This document shows, piece after piece, positions 42,568-56,174 of a DNA stretch of 64,000 nt. Position numbers and translations under genes: made by a program. The DNA is from Linnemannia schmuckeri (taxonomy: Eukaryota > Mortierellomycota > Mortierellomycetes > Mortierellales > Mortierellaceae): NCBI GenBank assembly GCA_029449235.1, contig JANATG010000003.1, forward strand, positions 2,480,001-2,544,000, in the 5' to 3' direction. Every line of letters starts with the position of its first letter. Positions within the stretch are counted from its first letter, which is position 1. The notes beneath the pieces were generated by a model. The model saw only the letters and a program-made list of their open reading frames with translations. It did not search any database and was not told the origin of the DNA.

Positions 42568-43543
42568 TTAAGGAGAGGAGCTGTCGTGGTCGTGCTGGTC
42601 GTGGTGGTCAACGGGTCCCGTAGCATAGGAAGAGTATCCAAAGTCGCCCCAGCCTTGTGTCACGGGTGGCAAGTTCATATGGTGGTGATGTTGCTGAGAA
42701 ATGTGAGAATGGCTGGACTGTGGCGAGTTGGACGAGAGACCTCCAAATGTTCCAGGGCTGGTGGTCGCAGGCGAGTGGTAACCCATGGACAGGTTAAAGT
42801 CGTGTGCCGAGAAGTGTCCGCTGGTGTTGGGGCTGGGCATCATCATGGCTGGTGATGCTCCGTATTGGCCTCCTGGTGACAGGCTGTGACGCTGCTGCTG
42901 GGATGAGCTCGACTGGGGCGACTGTGTTGTAGATGGGTATGGCGTGAAGGCGTGGCTGGGATGGCTGCGAGGCAAATACCGCATAGGTGGTGGTGTCGTC
43001 GAGGTCTGATCCTGATTGCCCTGGCTGCTGCTACCACTGCCGTTCGAGACGGGACCATAAGTAAAGTTCTGAGGGAAGGTCGCGTGCTGGGGACTGTAAG
43101 GATGCGAGTTGTGGTGATGCTGCGATCCTCCCCCGTTGCTGATGTGGGCCATGCTATGGTATCCTTGTTGTGAGTGCATCGAGTGGTGGGTCTGCTGGTG
43201 GTGGTATGACTTTCCAAAGACGTCGATGGGTGATGAACCGACCAGGTCGGGCTCTGTCTTGGGTCGGATATGGTTTCCAAAGCCCGTCGAGGTAAAGTCG
43301 GCTCCATTGGCGTTCATCGTGTGGAAAGGTCCGCTAGGGGTACGAGGGCTGTGGTTGTTGGAGACAGGCGACTGGATATGGTCACCAACTATTCGAGAAT
43401 AATAATCACAAGCAAAAATGCACCGATCGTTAGACAAACATATTGTAAAAAAAAAATAAGAGAGCCGTCGTCATTCTCGCCACCACCATTGACCATCTGC
43501 CTATCTCTCCGTGTCGCTCTCCTTTCTCTTTTCGCCTCTTGCT

Positions 43544-43579
<36 letters not shown>

Positions 43580-44680
43580 CCCTCCCTCTCTCTCTCTTTT
43601 TTTGTGCGACTACTCGCATGTCATCTGTTCAGTTTCTCTGCCGGAATAAAGGATCCTCCTCCCCCTCCCCTTTACTTTTTTTTTGACCCCCAACCCAACG
43701 CAGTGTCGAAAATCAGGTTGGCGTAAAAAAAATCGAGTCATCGGAAACAAAAATGGGAACAAGGGCTGACATAAAATATATAACACCCAACGCCATCGCT
43801 TACTCTTCCTCAAGTACATCCCGCTACCACCTCTCTTTACATCCACTGGTGAACTTGAACAGAGGGGTTAAGGGGGTGCCGTTCAGCCAACCCCAATCGC
43901 CACGCACTCCAAGCACCCCGCCAAAAGAAACAAAAAACCCGCCCCTACTATACTACGTCTATGTCAATGTACACACAGACAATCTCGCTGACTCTTTCGT
44001 ATACACATTCAACCCCCTGCCTTTTCATCCTTCCCTTCTTCCCCCCTAGTATGCACTGTTCGCTGTTGTCACTTACGATCATACGACTGCTCGACGGTGG
44101 GAGGGATCCTGAAGTTTTGCTTCATCAGGAACTCTGGGCTAATCTCGAGACTGGCCAATTCTGGGACGGAGGAGGGAGTGTGAAGTCGGCCAGCGAGGAC
44201 ATCTTCCTTGGAGTAATACGAGATTAAGTGCTGAGAGACGCCATTGACGACGATCGACATTGTCTTTTTGATCAAGCCGTTCTTTTTGAAGCGGTAGGAG
44301 TTGGTGAGGGAGCCGACCAGGGCACGTTCCTTGTTCTTCTCGAGGGCTGACTCGACATCGCTCCCTGAGCTAGAGCGAGAGGCACGGTCGATGGGGGAGG
44401 TGTCCTTCTTGCCGGAGGCGTTGCGCTTGTCGAGCTCGCGGTAGACCAAGAAGTTACCGAGAATGCGGGAGGGGGACCAGACGAGGCCGTCCGTCCACCG
44501 CTTGATGCCGGACTCGCGCTCATCAAAGACAAAAACGGTGCCTGACTGGACAATACGACGCTCCTTTTCCTGTAGACGGCGGCAGATGCGGGGGAGAAGA
44601 CCGCGGCGACAGGCCTCAAAGATGAGGAGGGTGTCCTGGGTTGTTTCGATGTAGCCGTGGAACGTTTCGACGATGCTCAT
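42568..44680 (-). CDS. WOPR-domain (Gti1/Pac2 family) transcription factor
   Basis: Fungal regulator of the Wor1/Ryp1/Gti1/Pac2 family, which controls morphology, development and virulence-related switching in other fungi. Two exons: 44077-44680 and 42568-43388, with a 688-nt GT-AG intron, closing at 474 residues. Exon 1 holds the whole DNA-binding WOPR region: WOPRa (about 5-85: ETFHGYIETTQDTLLIFEAC, RRGLLPRICRRL, SGTVFVFDERESGIKRWTDG, WSPSRILGNFLVYREL), a linker of about 50 residues with a Ser-rich stretch, and WOPRb (about 135-165: NGLIKKTMSIVV, QHLISYYSKEDV). Exon 2 is a low-complexity His/Ser/Gln/Pro-rich tail, as usual in the family. The gene is preceded by a CT-rich leader and then 19 kb without another recognisable gene. 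Confidence 0.93.
43547..43576 (+). repeat. Poly(T) tract, 30 nt, in the WOPR gene intron
   Basis: T30 within a CT-rich part of the intron (poly(A) on the coding strand). Simple repeat. Confidence 0.9.
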
Positions 44681-47600
44681 TGTGGAGGTGTTGTTGTTAT
44701 AGGTAAAGTTACTGCGTGTGGCCGGAATGGTGCGAAGTACGTTTAAGAACAAAAAAAGAGGGGTCGAAGGTTTGGGAGGGAAGGAGAGTTTTTTGCTTTT
44801 AGGTTGAGTTTGGTTTTAGAGTGGGGTGGGTGTGTTTGTGTAGTTGTTGTTGCAAGCAGGTCGGAGGATCCAGTTATGTGTAAGCACAAGCTGTTAAAGA
44901 GGAAAGAGGGAGAAAGTAGAGAAGAGAAGAGAGCGGTTAGGGACGGAGGCTCTACTTTTGGACCATGAGAAAGAGGAAGAGAAAGGGGAACCGGTGGCAA
45001 CGGAGAAACGGAGAAAGTATCCCAAGGAGGATAGAATAGAAATAATAGAAAGGGAGAAGAGGGGAGACTGAAGTGAAGAAAAGAACAGATGAAGAACGAA
45101 GAAAGAAGAGAACGAGAGGGTAATGAACAAAATAGAGAGACGAGGTATTTGAAATCAACTCTGCTTTGTTTGCTGCTGATGACTTTTGTTTGTGGTTGAT
45201 GATGGATGGAAAGAAGAAAAAAGGACGATGGCTTGTTGTATTTGTACAAGAAGGGTGTGTATGGATGGATGACCGACTTCTGCCTGTCTGCTGCTCCTTT
45301 TTGTATACAGCGCACACAAAAAGAAAAGACCCGACCATCCGACGATGACGATTTTTTTTTTTTTTTTTTTTCTCTGTTATTTTATCTCCCTTCCTTCTTC
45401 TTCCACTCCCCTCGTCCATCACCCATTATTACCAACACTTCGAACAGTGCCTCTCTTCGTAGGAGATGCCTTTCTTATTCTCTAATGTCTTCTGTCTTCT
45501 CGGGAGAATCAGCCGCTGGTTGGTTGGACAACTTCACTCGCAGTCTTTCAAACCCCTTCTCATGTATTTTTTCCCTTTTCGCCTTTTTACCACTTCCTCT
45601 CTTTTTCTGTTCAGCTTTTTTGTATTTGTACTCATTTTTAGTTGGCCTCAAGCTTATCCGCCGATGACAAGCAGGCAAAAAAGACAGGCAGCAGGCAGGC
45701 CGGTGCTCTCAACTTCCAATGTCCAATGCCATGCATCCATACCCCCAAAACACCACCAAGGCGACCAACTGGAATTTCGTGTGGGCTGTATTTTTTTTTC
45801 TGCTTCATTTTTGTTCTTCTTCACACGCACGCACGCACACTATCTTTCTCACATCCTCACTGCTCTACCCCAACTGGCCGTTCCTCTTCTTCATCGCCCC
45901 GTCGCTCTTTTTTGCTTTTTACATTTTTGCTTGCCCGCACTGGCATGCGTGTTACAAGGTCCTCCCTTTCATCCCTTCTTTTTCCCACTTGTTCCTAGTT
46001 CACTTACAACATCTTTCCTCCCCCTCATTTGACCCCTTTGCTTTTTTAGACTTGAAATAAAGGAAAGGAAAAAAAAAAAGGGCAGGTTCCACATTTGCAT
46101 CACAAATCGATCGGGCATTTCGCACATGGATAGGGAGGGGGGCATGGGTAAGAGTAAAAAAAGGAAAGGGCGAACAAGATCTGATCAAAGGGGCGAATGA
46201 AGCATGGACAAGGGGCGAACAAAAAAAAGGAAAAAACGGGAGAAGAAAGGAAGGAGAAAGAGACGCGACGAAGAAGGGATTTAGAAATGGAAGGAGAGAG
46301 TGGGTGTAGTATGGATGAGTGGCAGGGGTTGAAGCAACCGAGTGGGTGAGTGAACGAATAAAAACAGCTAGTGAATACGAGGGCGCGAAGCTACAAAAGA
46401 AATAATAAAAAATGGAGTCTAGACTAGGACCAGTGGAAAGCTGTCGGAGGATTGCAGCGAACACAAAAAGAGGAGAACAGAGGAGGGAAGAGAAGAAAGG
46501 GGTGGAGCAGCAGCAGCAGCAGCAAGAGCAAGAGAGAGGAAGATCATCAGCCAATGGGAGATCACCCAGGGCAGTAGGATAAGGAACAAAGGAAGGATGA
46601 CCTTCCTTACTAGGCCATTGCCCACTTGAGTGTATTACATTAGGTAGAAGGATAGAAGAAAGTGAACAGAACAAAAAGAAAGGCCATTCTCCGTCCCTCT
46701 GTCTCTCTTTGTGTTTTCGCTCTTACTCAGTTGTGTTTCCTCATCGATCCTTGTCCTCTCATTTTTTTTTTGAACTTCCTCCTCCCCCACGATTCCGAGG
46801 GAAAGGAACCAATAGGGAGTGCCCTTCCAGGCCACCACTTTTTTCCTTTTTGCAACATGACATAACCCTACAGCAGCAACACACTCTTTACCCATAAACA
46901 CATACCGTACATACACTACACACTACACACATAACAACACCCACCATTGTATTTTTCCCCCTTTTCCCTTCTCTTTTTTCTTCTCTTTTTCTTCTTTTCT
47001 TTCCTTTTCTTGTTCATACACCCACCATGCCACTCTATCTTGTACTCGGAACCCGATCAATCGCAATTGTTATCGGAAGAAAACCAAAAAAAAAAAGAAA
47101 GCAATGGCAAGAACAACAAGGAAAAGAGAAAGAAAACTCTAGTTCCATCGGAAACAAGGCGCAATTGTAATCATGGAACGTTTGTGAACCTTACCTTTTA
47201 GACTTGGATCAAGTGAAAAGATGAAAGGTGAGTGAAGAGAAGGGGGGGGGATCGAAATGCCTTTCCGGAAGGGGTAGATCGAATGGTATATTAGCAAGTG
47301 AGGAATAAAGTACTTTCTTGCTAGTTGGCTTGGTTTGTTGGTATGTACCGTAAGAGATGAATGAGCGTTGGCGACGAGTTGGTGGTGATGAACTGCGTTG
47401 ATGAGAGATGAAAGAAGAGATGGCGGAAGGGAAGGAAGTGGGGAATACGAAGAAACTGAATTGGAGTTTGTGTTTCGAGCGTTGACCCAAAAGAGTAAAG
47501 ATGGTTTGAACGTTGAAAAGTGGAGTAGAACTATATATGCGTAAGGGGAGGGAACGAGATTCGACTCTTTTTGTTCTTTTTGTTGTAGTTGAATACGTAT

Positions 47601-48277
47601 TGAAAGAAAAAGAAGTAGTAAAGAAGAGGAAAGAAAGAAGGGTGCGATGATGGTGGACGGTGTTGAAGAAGATGAGGAGGTGGATAGGAGGAGGGAAGAA
47701 GGTCGATCAACAAAGAAAAGAAGAGAAGAGAAGGAGAAGGGAGGATTGGGTATTTGAGGCACAGAGAACAAAAAGTAAAAAGAAAAAAAAAGGTTTTGGG
47801 GGGATGAGTGTCCTTTTATTCAGAAAAGACAAAAGAGAAGGAAAGAAGGACAAGCTATAATACTTCCCTTATAAGAGAAGGGGATGAAATGACAGTCCAC
47901 AGCATGGCACTTCTCTTTCTCCTTACTTTCTTTTTGCACACATGCTTCTATATCTCCATGTGTATATGTTTATTACCACCCTTCTTCTCGTTCTTGTTCT
48001 TGTCCTTGTTCATGTCTCCTTCAATCCCTTACCTCTCTTCTTTACCCTTCTCTCTCATCCCTTCTTCTTTCTCTGGATCTCTTTGTTCCTCTCTTAGGTG
48101 TTCTTCCATTTCTTCATTCAAGTCGTATATAATAATGGACTCTCACGAGTCCGCGCACAAGACACTCACAGAGGGGAGCAGTGTGATTGATAGACATACA
48201 AACAGACCACTAAAAGCGTGAGTGTATGTGTATGTGGTGTGAGCGAGCCAAGAGAGAATAATGATGAATACAATGTT

Positions 48278-48280
<3 letters not shown>

Positions 48281-48314
<34 letters not shown>
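48281..48314 (+). repeat. Poly(A) tract, 34 nt
   Basis: The longest homopolymer in the window, in the gene-free region. It could be an old retroposon tail, but no element body was recognised upstream. Confidence 0.85.
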
Positions 48315-48316
<2 letters not shown>

Positions 48317-51300
48317 ATAATAAAAAAAGAGAACTGAACAACACCCGATCGGACGGACGGAGTGAGAACGGTTGGAAAGGTTTTTTTCTTACTCGTAACC
48401 CTTCGGACTCAATTGAATCGAATCCTTTGTTCTGTTCTGGAGTATTCAATCGTAGACAGCCAGACTTTAACCCAATTCAATTGTCCCTGAATAATTTTTA
48501 TGTGACTTGCTCCCTTCAAAGAAACGATAATATACGGAATTGAATACCCACCTGGTCGAATCATGACCTTATTGGTGCAACTTCCCTTTTCTTACTCTCC
48601 CTCGTTCAAACAAACAGTGAACAAAACAGCAGCAGCAGCAAAACATCAACAACGAAACCCACACTTTATCCTAAACCTGATCTGACCTATCGCTTCGGTC
48701 GGACCCTATTTCTCCTTCTCTCCCACTCACTGAACTTGCTCTCCCATCCTCTCGTTTCCATATTCTTTTTGGTGCCATTAATGCTTATTGCTGTTTATTA
48801 TCCCGTGCAAGATGACGACGTCCTATTTTCATAAAAGCAAGGGAAGGGTCCAGGATCCAAAGAGAAAAACACAATGGGGATGGAGACCAAAATGGGGATC
48901 AACAAAGCGAGAGAGAAAAAAGGAAAGTAAGGAACAAACAATGTAAGGGGAAAATGACGGACAGATGGGCGAAACGGGATACAGTCCAAGAGACAACGAC
49001 GAAGACAATGGGAGAGAGAGAGAAAGAGAAAGTTATCATAGTAACAGAAGGAGAAAAGAGGCATTCTAGGTCCAAAAGATTCGACAATGAGGACCAAAAA
49101 GAGACAGCAACATCCTGATATCCCTTTTTCTTTCTTGTCCTCTCTCTCTTTCTCTTTGTTTGTGCACATCCCTTTGTATCCTTTCCAAACAGCCCTTTTG
49201 TCCCTCACCTCCCTTATTGTCACTTCCACTCCTCGCTGTGTTGAAATTCGTGAAAAACAAATATTTCTTTTGGCCTGTTAAAGGATGATGATCTCCCTTT
49301 TCCGCTGTACTAATTTCTCCTCTGTCTCCCTACTAGGACAACCGTCAACTCAGTCAATCATCGCCGATAATCTTCTCCCCTTTTTTCTTTTCCCATTTAT
49401 TCACAGCTCGTTTGTGGATGGATTGTCGCTTTTGTTTTGGTATCCAGCTTGACGGATTACTCCTCGTTCTTCTATTGTTGCATATTTGTGTATGCACAAT
49501 GAACATCAACCTGCTTTCTTGTTATTTCCGGAGATCCCAATACCATACACATACACACACTCATTTATTTATTTTTCTCTGTCTCTCCTTTCCTACTCCT
49601 TCTTTAAACCAAGGACATCAACCCACCATTCACCGCCATCATCGTCATCGTGTACCATATCTATCAGAAGAGAACTGAAAAAACACGAACAGAAATTTCT
49701 CTCTCTCTCCTCTCACAGTCTTTCTTTCCTCTTACAGTCTGTTAAGACAAATGCCATGGACGTCCAACTTACCACCCTATTTAATAGACTACGAAAGTAG
49801 TTAATTGAATAAAAGAAGGAAGAAAAGAAAAAATAGGAAAGTTAGCTGAAACTATGTCCATTGCCGCCAATTGGAGTACGAACATCCAATAAAAAAGAGA
49901 TTCTTTAACTTTTGTTGAACATCAGAATTAATTCCTCCAGAACTCCTCTCTCAACCCGGAGAAAAAGAGACATGAGAGCAGGAAGACAATATGGAGAGGG
50001 AGTACAACACCGGCTTGACTTGACCTGGTTGTTTCTCCCCCCCTCCACTGCTTCTTAGCTTGCAGTGGGCAGACTGATGGACTTGTTTTTCGGCCAACGA
50101 GAACCTTTAATGTTAATTATATAAGGATGCAACAAAATGAAAAACAAAAACAAACTAGAGTTGGTGTCAACAACTTTCAAAGGGACAGTTCAACAACACG
50201 GCCAAAAGAATAACAAGCAAATTTCTCTATCTTATTATGCCCCTCTGCCTCTCTCCACAAACCCCCCCCCTTTTTTTTTTCCTAGCGGTGGTTTCGTCAT
50301 GTCTTTGTTTTCCTCAATTTTCTTGATGGCCTTTTTCTTGGTCGTCAAATTAGAGATTATCGTCTTTTTATTCACTTTTTCCTCCGGAGAATTTTATTTG
50401 TTTGTTCTTTCTTGCAAGAAGTGCTGTTTGCGAACCAAAAAAGGATTTAGGCAAAATGGCTATCTGAGTTTTCTCTTGTTTTGTGGGTGGACATGCAATT
50501 TTAATTAATGAAAAAAAGAGTTCCTATCTCGATTTCTCACGACTGGAAAAAAAAAACAATAATAGAGTCTATAGATTGCGAGTGAAGGGAGAGAGAGCTA
50601 GTATCTTAAGGTGCTGGACAGAAGGCAAACGTTGTTGTTGGTTTCTTTTGTTGTTGCTGTTGTTTGTAATTTTCTGTTTTATGACCATGTGTATCGATGC
50701 GATAATAAATTATATCGATTTGGGCAAAGAGGAGGAAAGCAGTAAACAAACAGGGGAAGGATAGGATAGGATAACAAAATGGAAATCTTTCCCATCTAAA
50801 CGGATGACTGGCAATGATACCCCTCCCTCTCTCCTTCCGTTTCTCCTCCTCCCTCTACTACTCATGTTCACCACATGACCATCGCTTCTTTCACACCCAC
50901 TCATTTCACTCCGGAAGTGAATCTTTCCCTTTTTGCCTGCCGTATATGAAGAACATGAGAGGGTGGCGCAGACAGGATTAGGGACTGCTGAAGCAATGTT
51001 TCAATTACTTACACTCCTCCATCAGTCAATCAGCTCAGGAACAATCACCCAATGATCTGGCAACCTGTCAAGCACGATCAGGATGGGCCGTGCTTTAATC
51101 ATCCAAACCTTCGCATTCTCAGACCTCTCCCTTCTATGGCTGCGCAGAACCATGCTCACAGAGTTAAACCCTCCACACACCCAAAAGTCAATTACAAAGA
51201 ACGTTGCACAAGTAGAGTTATCACTACGAAGCAATGATTGAACGTAGCGACCCTTTATTTTTTTTTTTGCTGCTGATCAGAACGTAAAGGAAAAATAAAA

Positions 51301-54300
51301 TTAGGAGAGTAAGAAGATCATGTTTTCTTGGCCGGGATGTTGAAAGGAGATTCAAGGAGGGGAACCGATGATGAATGCTACTGTACCGAGGTACGTTAGT
51401 TTCTTTGAGTTGAACGCCCATCGAACTCCTTGTTTTCCTCCTCATCCCTTCTTCCCTTGATCAAATGACGCGGTATAGGTTCCCCGTTTTGGCATGTCGC
51501 TTTAGCATAAAGATATCGAAATGACTGGCTACTGTCTGTATAGACTACGTTTTGCTAATCAAGTTAAGGACGCGTTATTTTTAATTAAAAATTATATGAA
51601 ACGCGATCTTGTCTATAGGCATGTTATCTATTCCTCCTTACTTCTCTTATTCGTCATCGATGTGCTTCAAGTTGTTTTGCCACCCTCGTCCGGTCTGGGT
51701 CTTGCTTTGTTTGTTCCTTTCAAGCTCTTACTCCCTGTTTTCTTAAGTGACTTTCTGTTTATCAACCACCACATGAATGAAATGTCAATGGAGAGAAGAA
51801 GAGGGGGGGTGCTTCGAAAGAAGGTGTTCTTTCTTGGAATAATTTCTTTTGAAAAAAAAGATGTCAATGGAACGCCTGTGCTTTGTTTGCGTTGTGTCCC
51901 TGAATGGAACAAATTATTTGAAAACGTAAACGAAAATAAAAGGAAGCCAGGAGGGGACATGGGGCAGAGGGAGGGATGCTCAATAAGGTTCTACAGGGAG
52001 ACACACTCTTGTACAATCCAGCACTAATCCTTGATTGCGATAAGGATGTGTGGTAATGGAAGGATGAGGGAAGGCATGAAAGTGATGAATTCCCCTGAAG
52101 ATATGAATGCCAAACACACAGCAACACACACGAAAGCGATGCGTCCGTCGCCTGGGTCTATCAATCAGTCGGGAGTGAGAGGAAAGATTCTCGTTTTCGT
52201 GGAGCTGAGTAGAGAAGTGGTGGCTTCTTGTTGCGTCTCTTTGTTACAGTCGATCTCTTGGTTCCCATTTACTGTTCGTACTCATATCTGTAACTAAGAG
52301 TCAATTGTATCAGTAAATGATGATCTTTGAACACCATGTGCGTACGCAGAGAGCGATACCCCCATCGCATCGGTCTACATTCTTCCGCACAACCACATCA
52401 TGAGTTGTCAAAAAGCACGAGGCGTCAATGGCAGCGAAATGAAAATTTTTTATTGGTGCTTCTCCATCTCCCCATCTCTGCAGTTGTTTAGCTCTTTGCA
52501 TCGTTGGACGGATCTGCATCCTTTCTCGTTGTGTATTCCCGCAGCTACATACTGGCCTATGATCTCATCTTCTTTTTTCTCTCAACTCTTTTCCTTCTCA
52601 ATAATGAACTGAAAAAAAAATGGGCCTGAGCATAAACAAAGATAATCTATTTCGAGTAAAATTCCAAAGACCGCTTCTCTTCTTTCCCTTCTCTATGGTT
52701 GAAAGAAGGTAGGTTGAGTCTGGATTGGATAAATATGGAATGGCTGTACAGTACTGTTGCTGGCCCTTGCAGGAGGTTCTTATGATTGATTGTTTGTGCG
52801 TGCGCATTTCCTTTCTCCGACCTCTCTGTCGCTTTGCCCTTTCCATCCATTCTTCTCGCCTTCCAACCATCCCATCCTTTGGAGAAAAGATTTTTCTCTC
52901 TGTTTACTTTTATATTGCTCACAAACAAACAACAAGCATAAACGTGTTTGTATGACTGATTGAGTATACTTCGCTTTCGCCCTTCACCCCTGTTTTTTGT
53001 TTTGTTTTGTTCCTTTTTGTTTGTATTTTTGTTTATGTTTACATGCAAGCAATGTCCGTTTCGGTTACGACTCTTTTAGGGTTAACGATCTGTAGCTTCT
53101 CAAAAATCCGAACTCCACTTGTTGAATACATCCTATTACATTTTGCTTATTTTTTTCTGCTGTTGTTGTTGAAAGACAAAAGTGCCGGTCATTTTCTTAT
53201 TCATGATGACTCCATTTTGTTCGCTGGCCCGGGAACTGGCCCTTTTGTTTCTTCGGAGTGGAGGAAAAACGATCAATGAGATTGTTGTTGTTACATTGTT
53301 TGTAGGTTGGTGTTTGTTGTACTTGCTCGTTCTAGAGAGGCTTCATTCAATGAATTGATTTTCCTTTTAGCAACCTATCATCCTCTCCAGACCAGGTACA
53401 CGTTGCTTACTGTTGCTCCAGTGTCGATGCGACAACGACATCGGTTACTCATTGTTGTTTTGTTTGTTACTCTTTCATCATCCCTTACTCTCAGCCCCGG
53501 CATCCCTTTCACTCCCTAGTTTACTGCTTGCCTAGGTCAGGGTAAGCACTGGCTTTTCTTTTGATCCACTCTTTTGTCCTTCTTTCCCAAGCTATTCTAA
53601 TGCGTGAACGGAGAAATACGCAACCAACAACCAACAACGTCAAACTCCGAATAACACGAACACGATCCTGACTGTCGATCCTGTGTCTTTCGCTAGTGTG
53701 CGCGCCTCTTACCTTGTACCTCGTACTACATTGCCCGACAGACAAACACCCCTGCGTCTTTGTGTTCAATGTTTGCTATCGTCTCGTTCATGCAAACTCT
53801 CCTCCCCACATACATATCACACGCTTATCCATCCCATTCACCTTTTCCTTTCTACCCCTGATTGATGTTTTTCTTTGGTGTGAATACTTTAACATAACAC
53901 TATCCTGGTATGCTGATTGGTGCGATGCATGAGAATTTCCACTTACCCGGATAAGGAGGACAAGGGTCCTTTGGCTTTTTGTTTGTTACTGTTTGGCCGT
54001 TACCAATTTCAATAAAGTTTTCTGAGGAGTGCTTGTCTTTGGCATCTGACTTTCACCCCTTTGGAAAAACACGAAACCATGGTGTGGAGGATAGGGTCCC
54101 AGATCCGGATAGATGGCATTTTAATCATTTATGGATAGATGAATACATGGTTAGGGTTAGGGGTGGATTTGGGGTGGAAGTTAAGTGAATGCGAGTTTGC
54201 TTAGCACACCACTAGTGACGGAAAAGGAGGGGGCGATCAAAGAGGAGTTTGGATGGTGCGTTTCTCTAGGTTGGCGGAATATGCATGAACTGTAAGAAGG

Positions 54301-56155
54301 GATAGAGCTGAATGGGTAGGCAACGAAATGGGAACTGAAAGAGAGAATAGTATGTCGCCCTGATTCTTCAATGTTCGCTCTCCTTCATTCTCGAGATCCC
54401 TCAACCATCACCATCAGCAGCATTGTTCCTTGTTTTTGTTTTCTTCTTTTACCATGCCCAATAACTCTCTTCTCCGTTCTTTCAAAAGAACAAAAAAGGG
54501 CCATGGATATCCTGTCCATAAAAGAACGTGACTCTATTCATCCATTCAACCATTTTATCATCCCTTCCATACCATCATTGCAACCTTTCAGCCATTGTCC
54601 AAGAAAAATACAACGTTACCAAAAAAAAAAAAAAATTCATTTGTGAACTGACTTTCAAACTTTACGTCAGTGAAAGTTCCCCGTCTTTTTCACCCATGCT
54701 TCCTCTTCTCAAAGTGCCTTTTTGACTTTTGGCCTCCTCCTCTCTTCTTTTCCTTCGCCCCTCGCCCTCATTCGTTGAAATGCTTACTTCAGAATCCGAT
54801 GTTTCGATACACACAGGCCAACAAAAAAGGGACACATCTCCATCTATCCATACATCCAAGGCAAGATTACTTACCCCGATCCTCCACGCCCTCTCTTTTT
54901 TTTTCTTTTTTCTTTTTTTTTTTTTTAAAAATTAAATGTTTCCCAGGATGAATAGAGAGAGACAGGCCATCTATCGGGGTTTATTGCCACATGGAGAATA
55001 AAGAAACAGAAACTATGTTCTTTTGGATGTGTGTTCGACAATTCGGCTAAAAGATTCTCAACTCATGCAAGGATATACAAAATAATATACACAACGTGGC
55101 AATCCAGACTAACTGGCTCGTCAGAAAAGGGGAAGAGGGAGAGGTAAACTAGATATCTAGCGCTATGGTGTGTATTAGATGGACCTGCGTAACACAGGTA
55201 GTTCCTATGTTAATGTCAACGGCAAGGGAGAGGTGAAGTGGAGAAATAAAAAAGAGAGAGAGAGAGAGCAGAGAGTAAGCGAGGAAAAGGGGTTGACTGC
55301 ATGACAGAAAGACAGACAGACGGAGAAATAGGCAGAAGGGTAGACATGGTCGAGTATAATCGACATGGTACCGAGAGTGCAACAAATCAGGATAGATGGA
55401 CAAATGGATGCAAGTTGCAAGATGCGATAAAGGAGTAGTAAAAAACGTTCGACACAGAGCGGTGGATACGTTACAAGATGAACAAACAGAAGGCGGGCAG
55501 GTAAACGAGGGATGTATGTACATGTAGTCCTTTGTTTGCTTTGCCAATTATTATGAGCCAACTGACGTGCATAACAACGACTTGGATATGTCGTCTTTGT
55601 CTGTGTATATGTATGCGCTATTTATTACTTGCGTGCATCTGTTTGTCTCCTTCTCCTTCCCACTCTCATATTTTCCTTATTCCCATCTGTCTGTCTCGTT
55701 CGCTCGCTCACTCTCCCTCTTGTAGTCTCTCTTTCCATTGATCCGTCTGTGTCTCTGCCAATTCAAAAAGAGCAAAGCCCAGGGGCTAACTTTTCATTCG
55801 TTTGCATGTACAGTTTATGTGTGTGTGCGTGCGTTGTTGGTATCAATCTGGGGAACAAATCCAAATGAGATCCGAAGAGTAAAAGTTATTTTATTCTTAG
55901 CGTGGGCCAACGGAAAGATCATTCTGCCGCTGAGTTTGGGTTTGTACTCCGAGCCAATCAAATCCAAGGATCACTGTTTGACTGGTTGGCGAGAAGGCAA
56001 AAAAAAAAAAAAAAAAAAAATTAATGACGATGGGTCGCATGGCAAAAATTGGATTTGGCAGGGCAAGTTGAGAGAGAGAAAAGGAGGAGAAAAGTAGGAT
56101 AGGGGGAGGGGAGCAGTTACAGAACATAGGTGAGGATAAATATACATACCATGTC

Positions 56156-56174
56156 CATGTACGTACTGTACATG
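56156..56174. repeat. Perfect 7-bp inverted repeat
   Basis: CATGTAC and GTACATG separated by 5 nt in the gene-free region. A small palindrome of unknown meaning. Confidence 0.6.

Noticed and set aside
46000..46674. 224-codon minus-strand frame in the desert
   Set aside because: Pyrimidine-tract translation with a poly-Cys run from a CAG-type repeat; no family resemblance. The frame at 47139-47771 was rejected for the same reason.
48281..48314. A34 tract as the tail of a retroposon
   Set aside because: No element body, duplicated target site or coding remnant was recognised upstream; simple-repeat expansion is sufficient.
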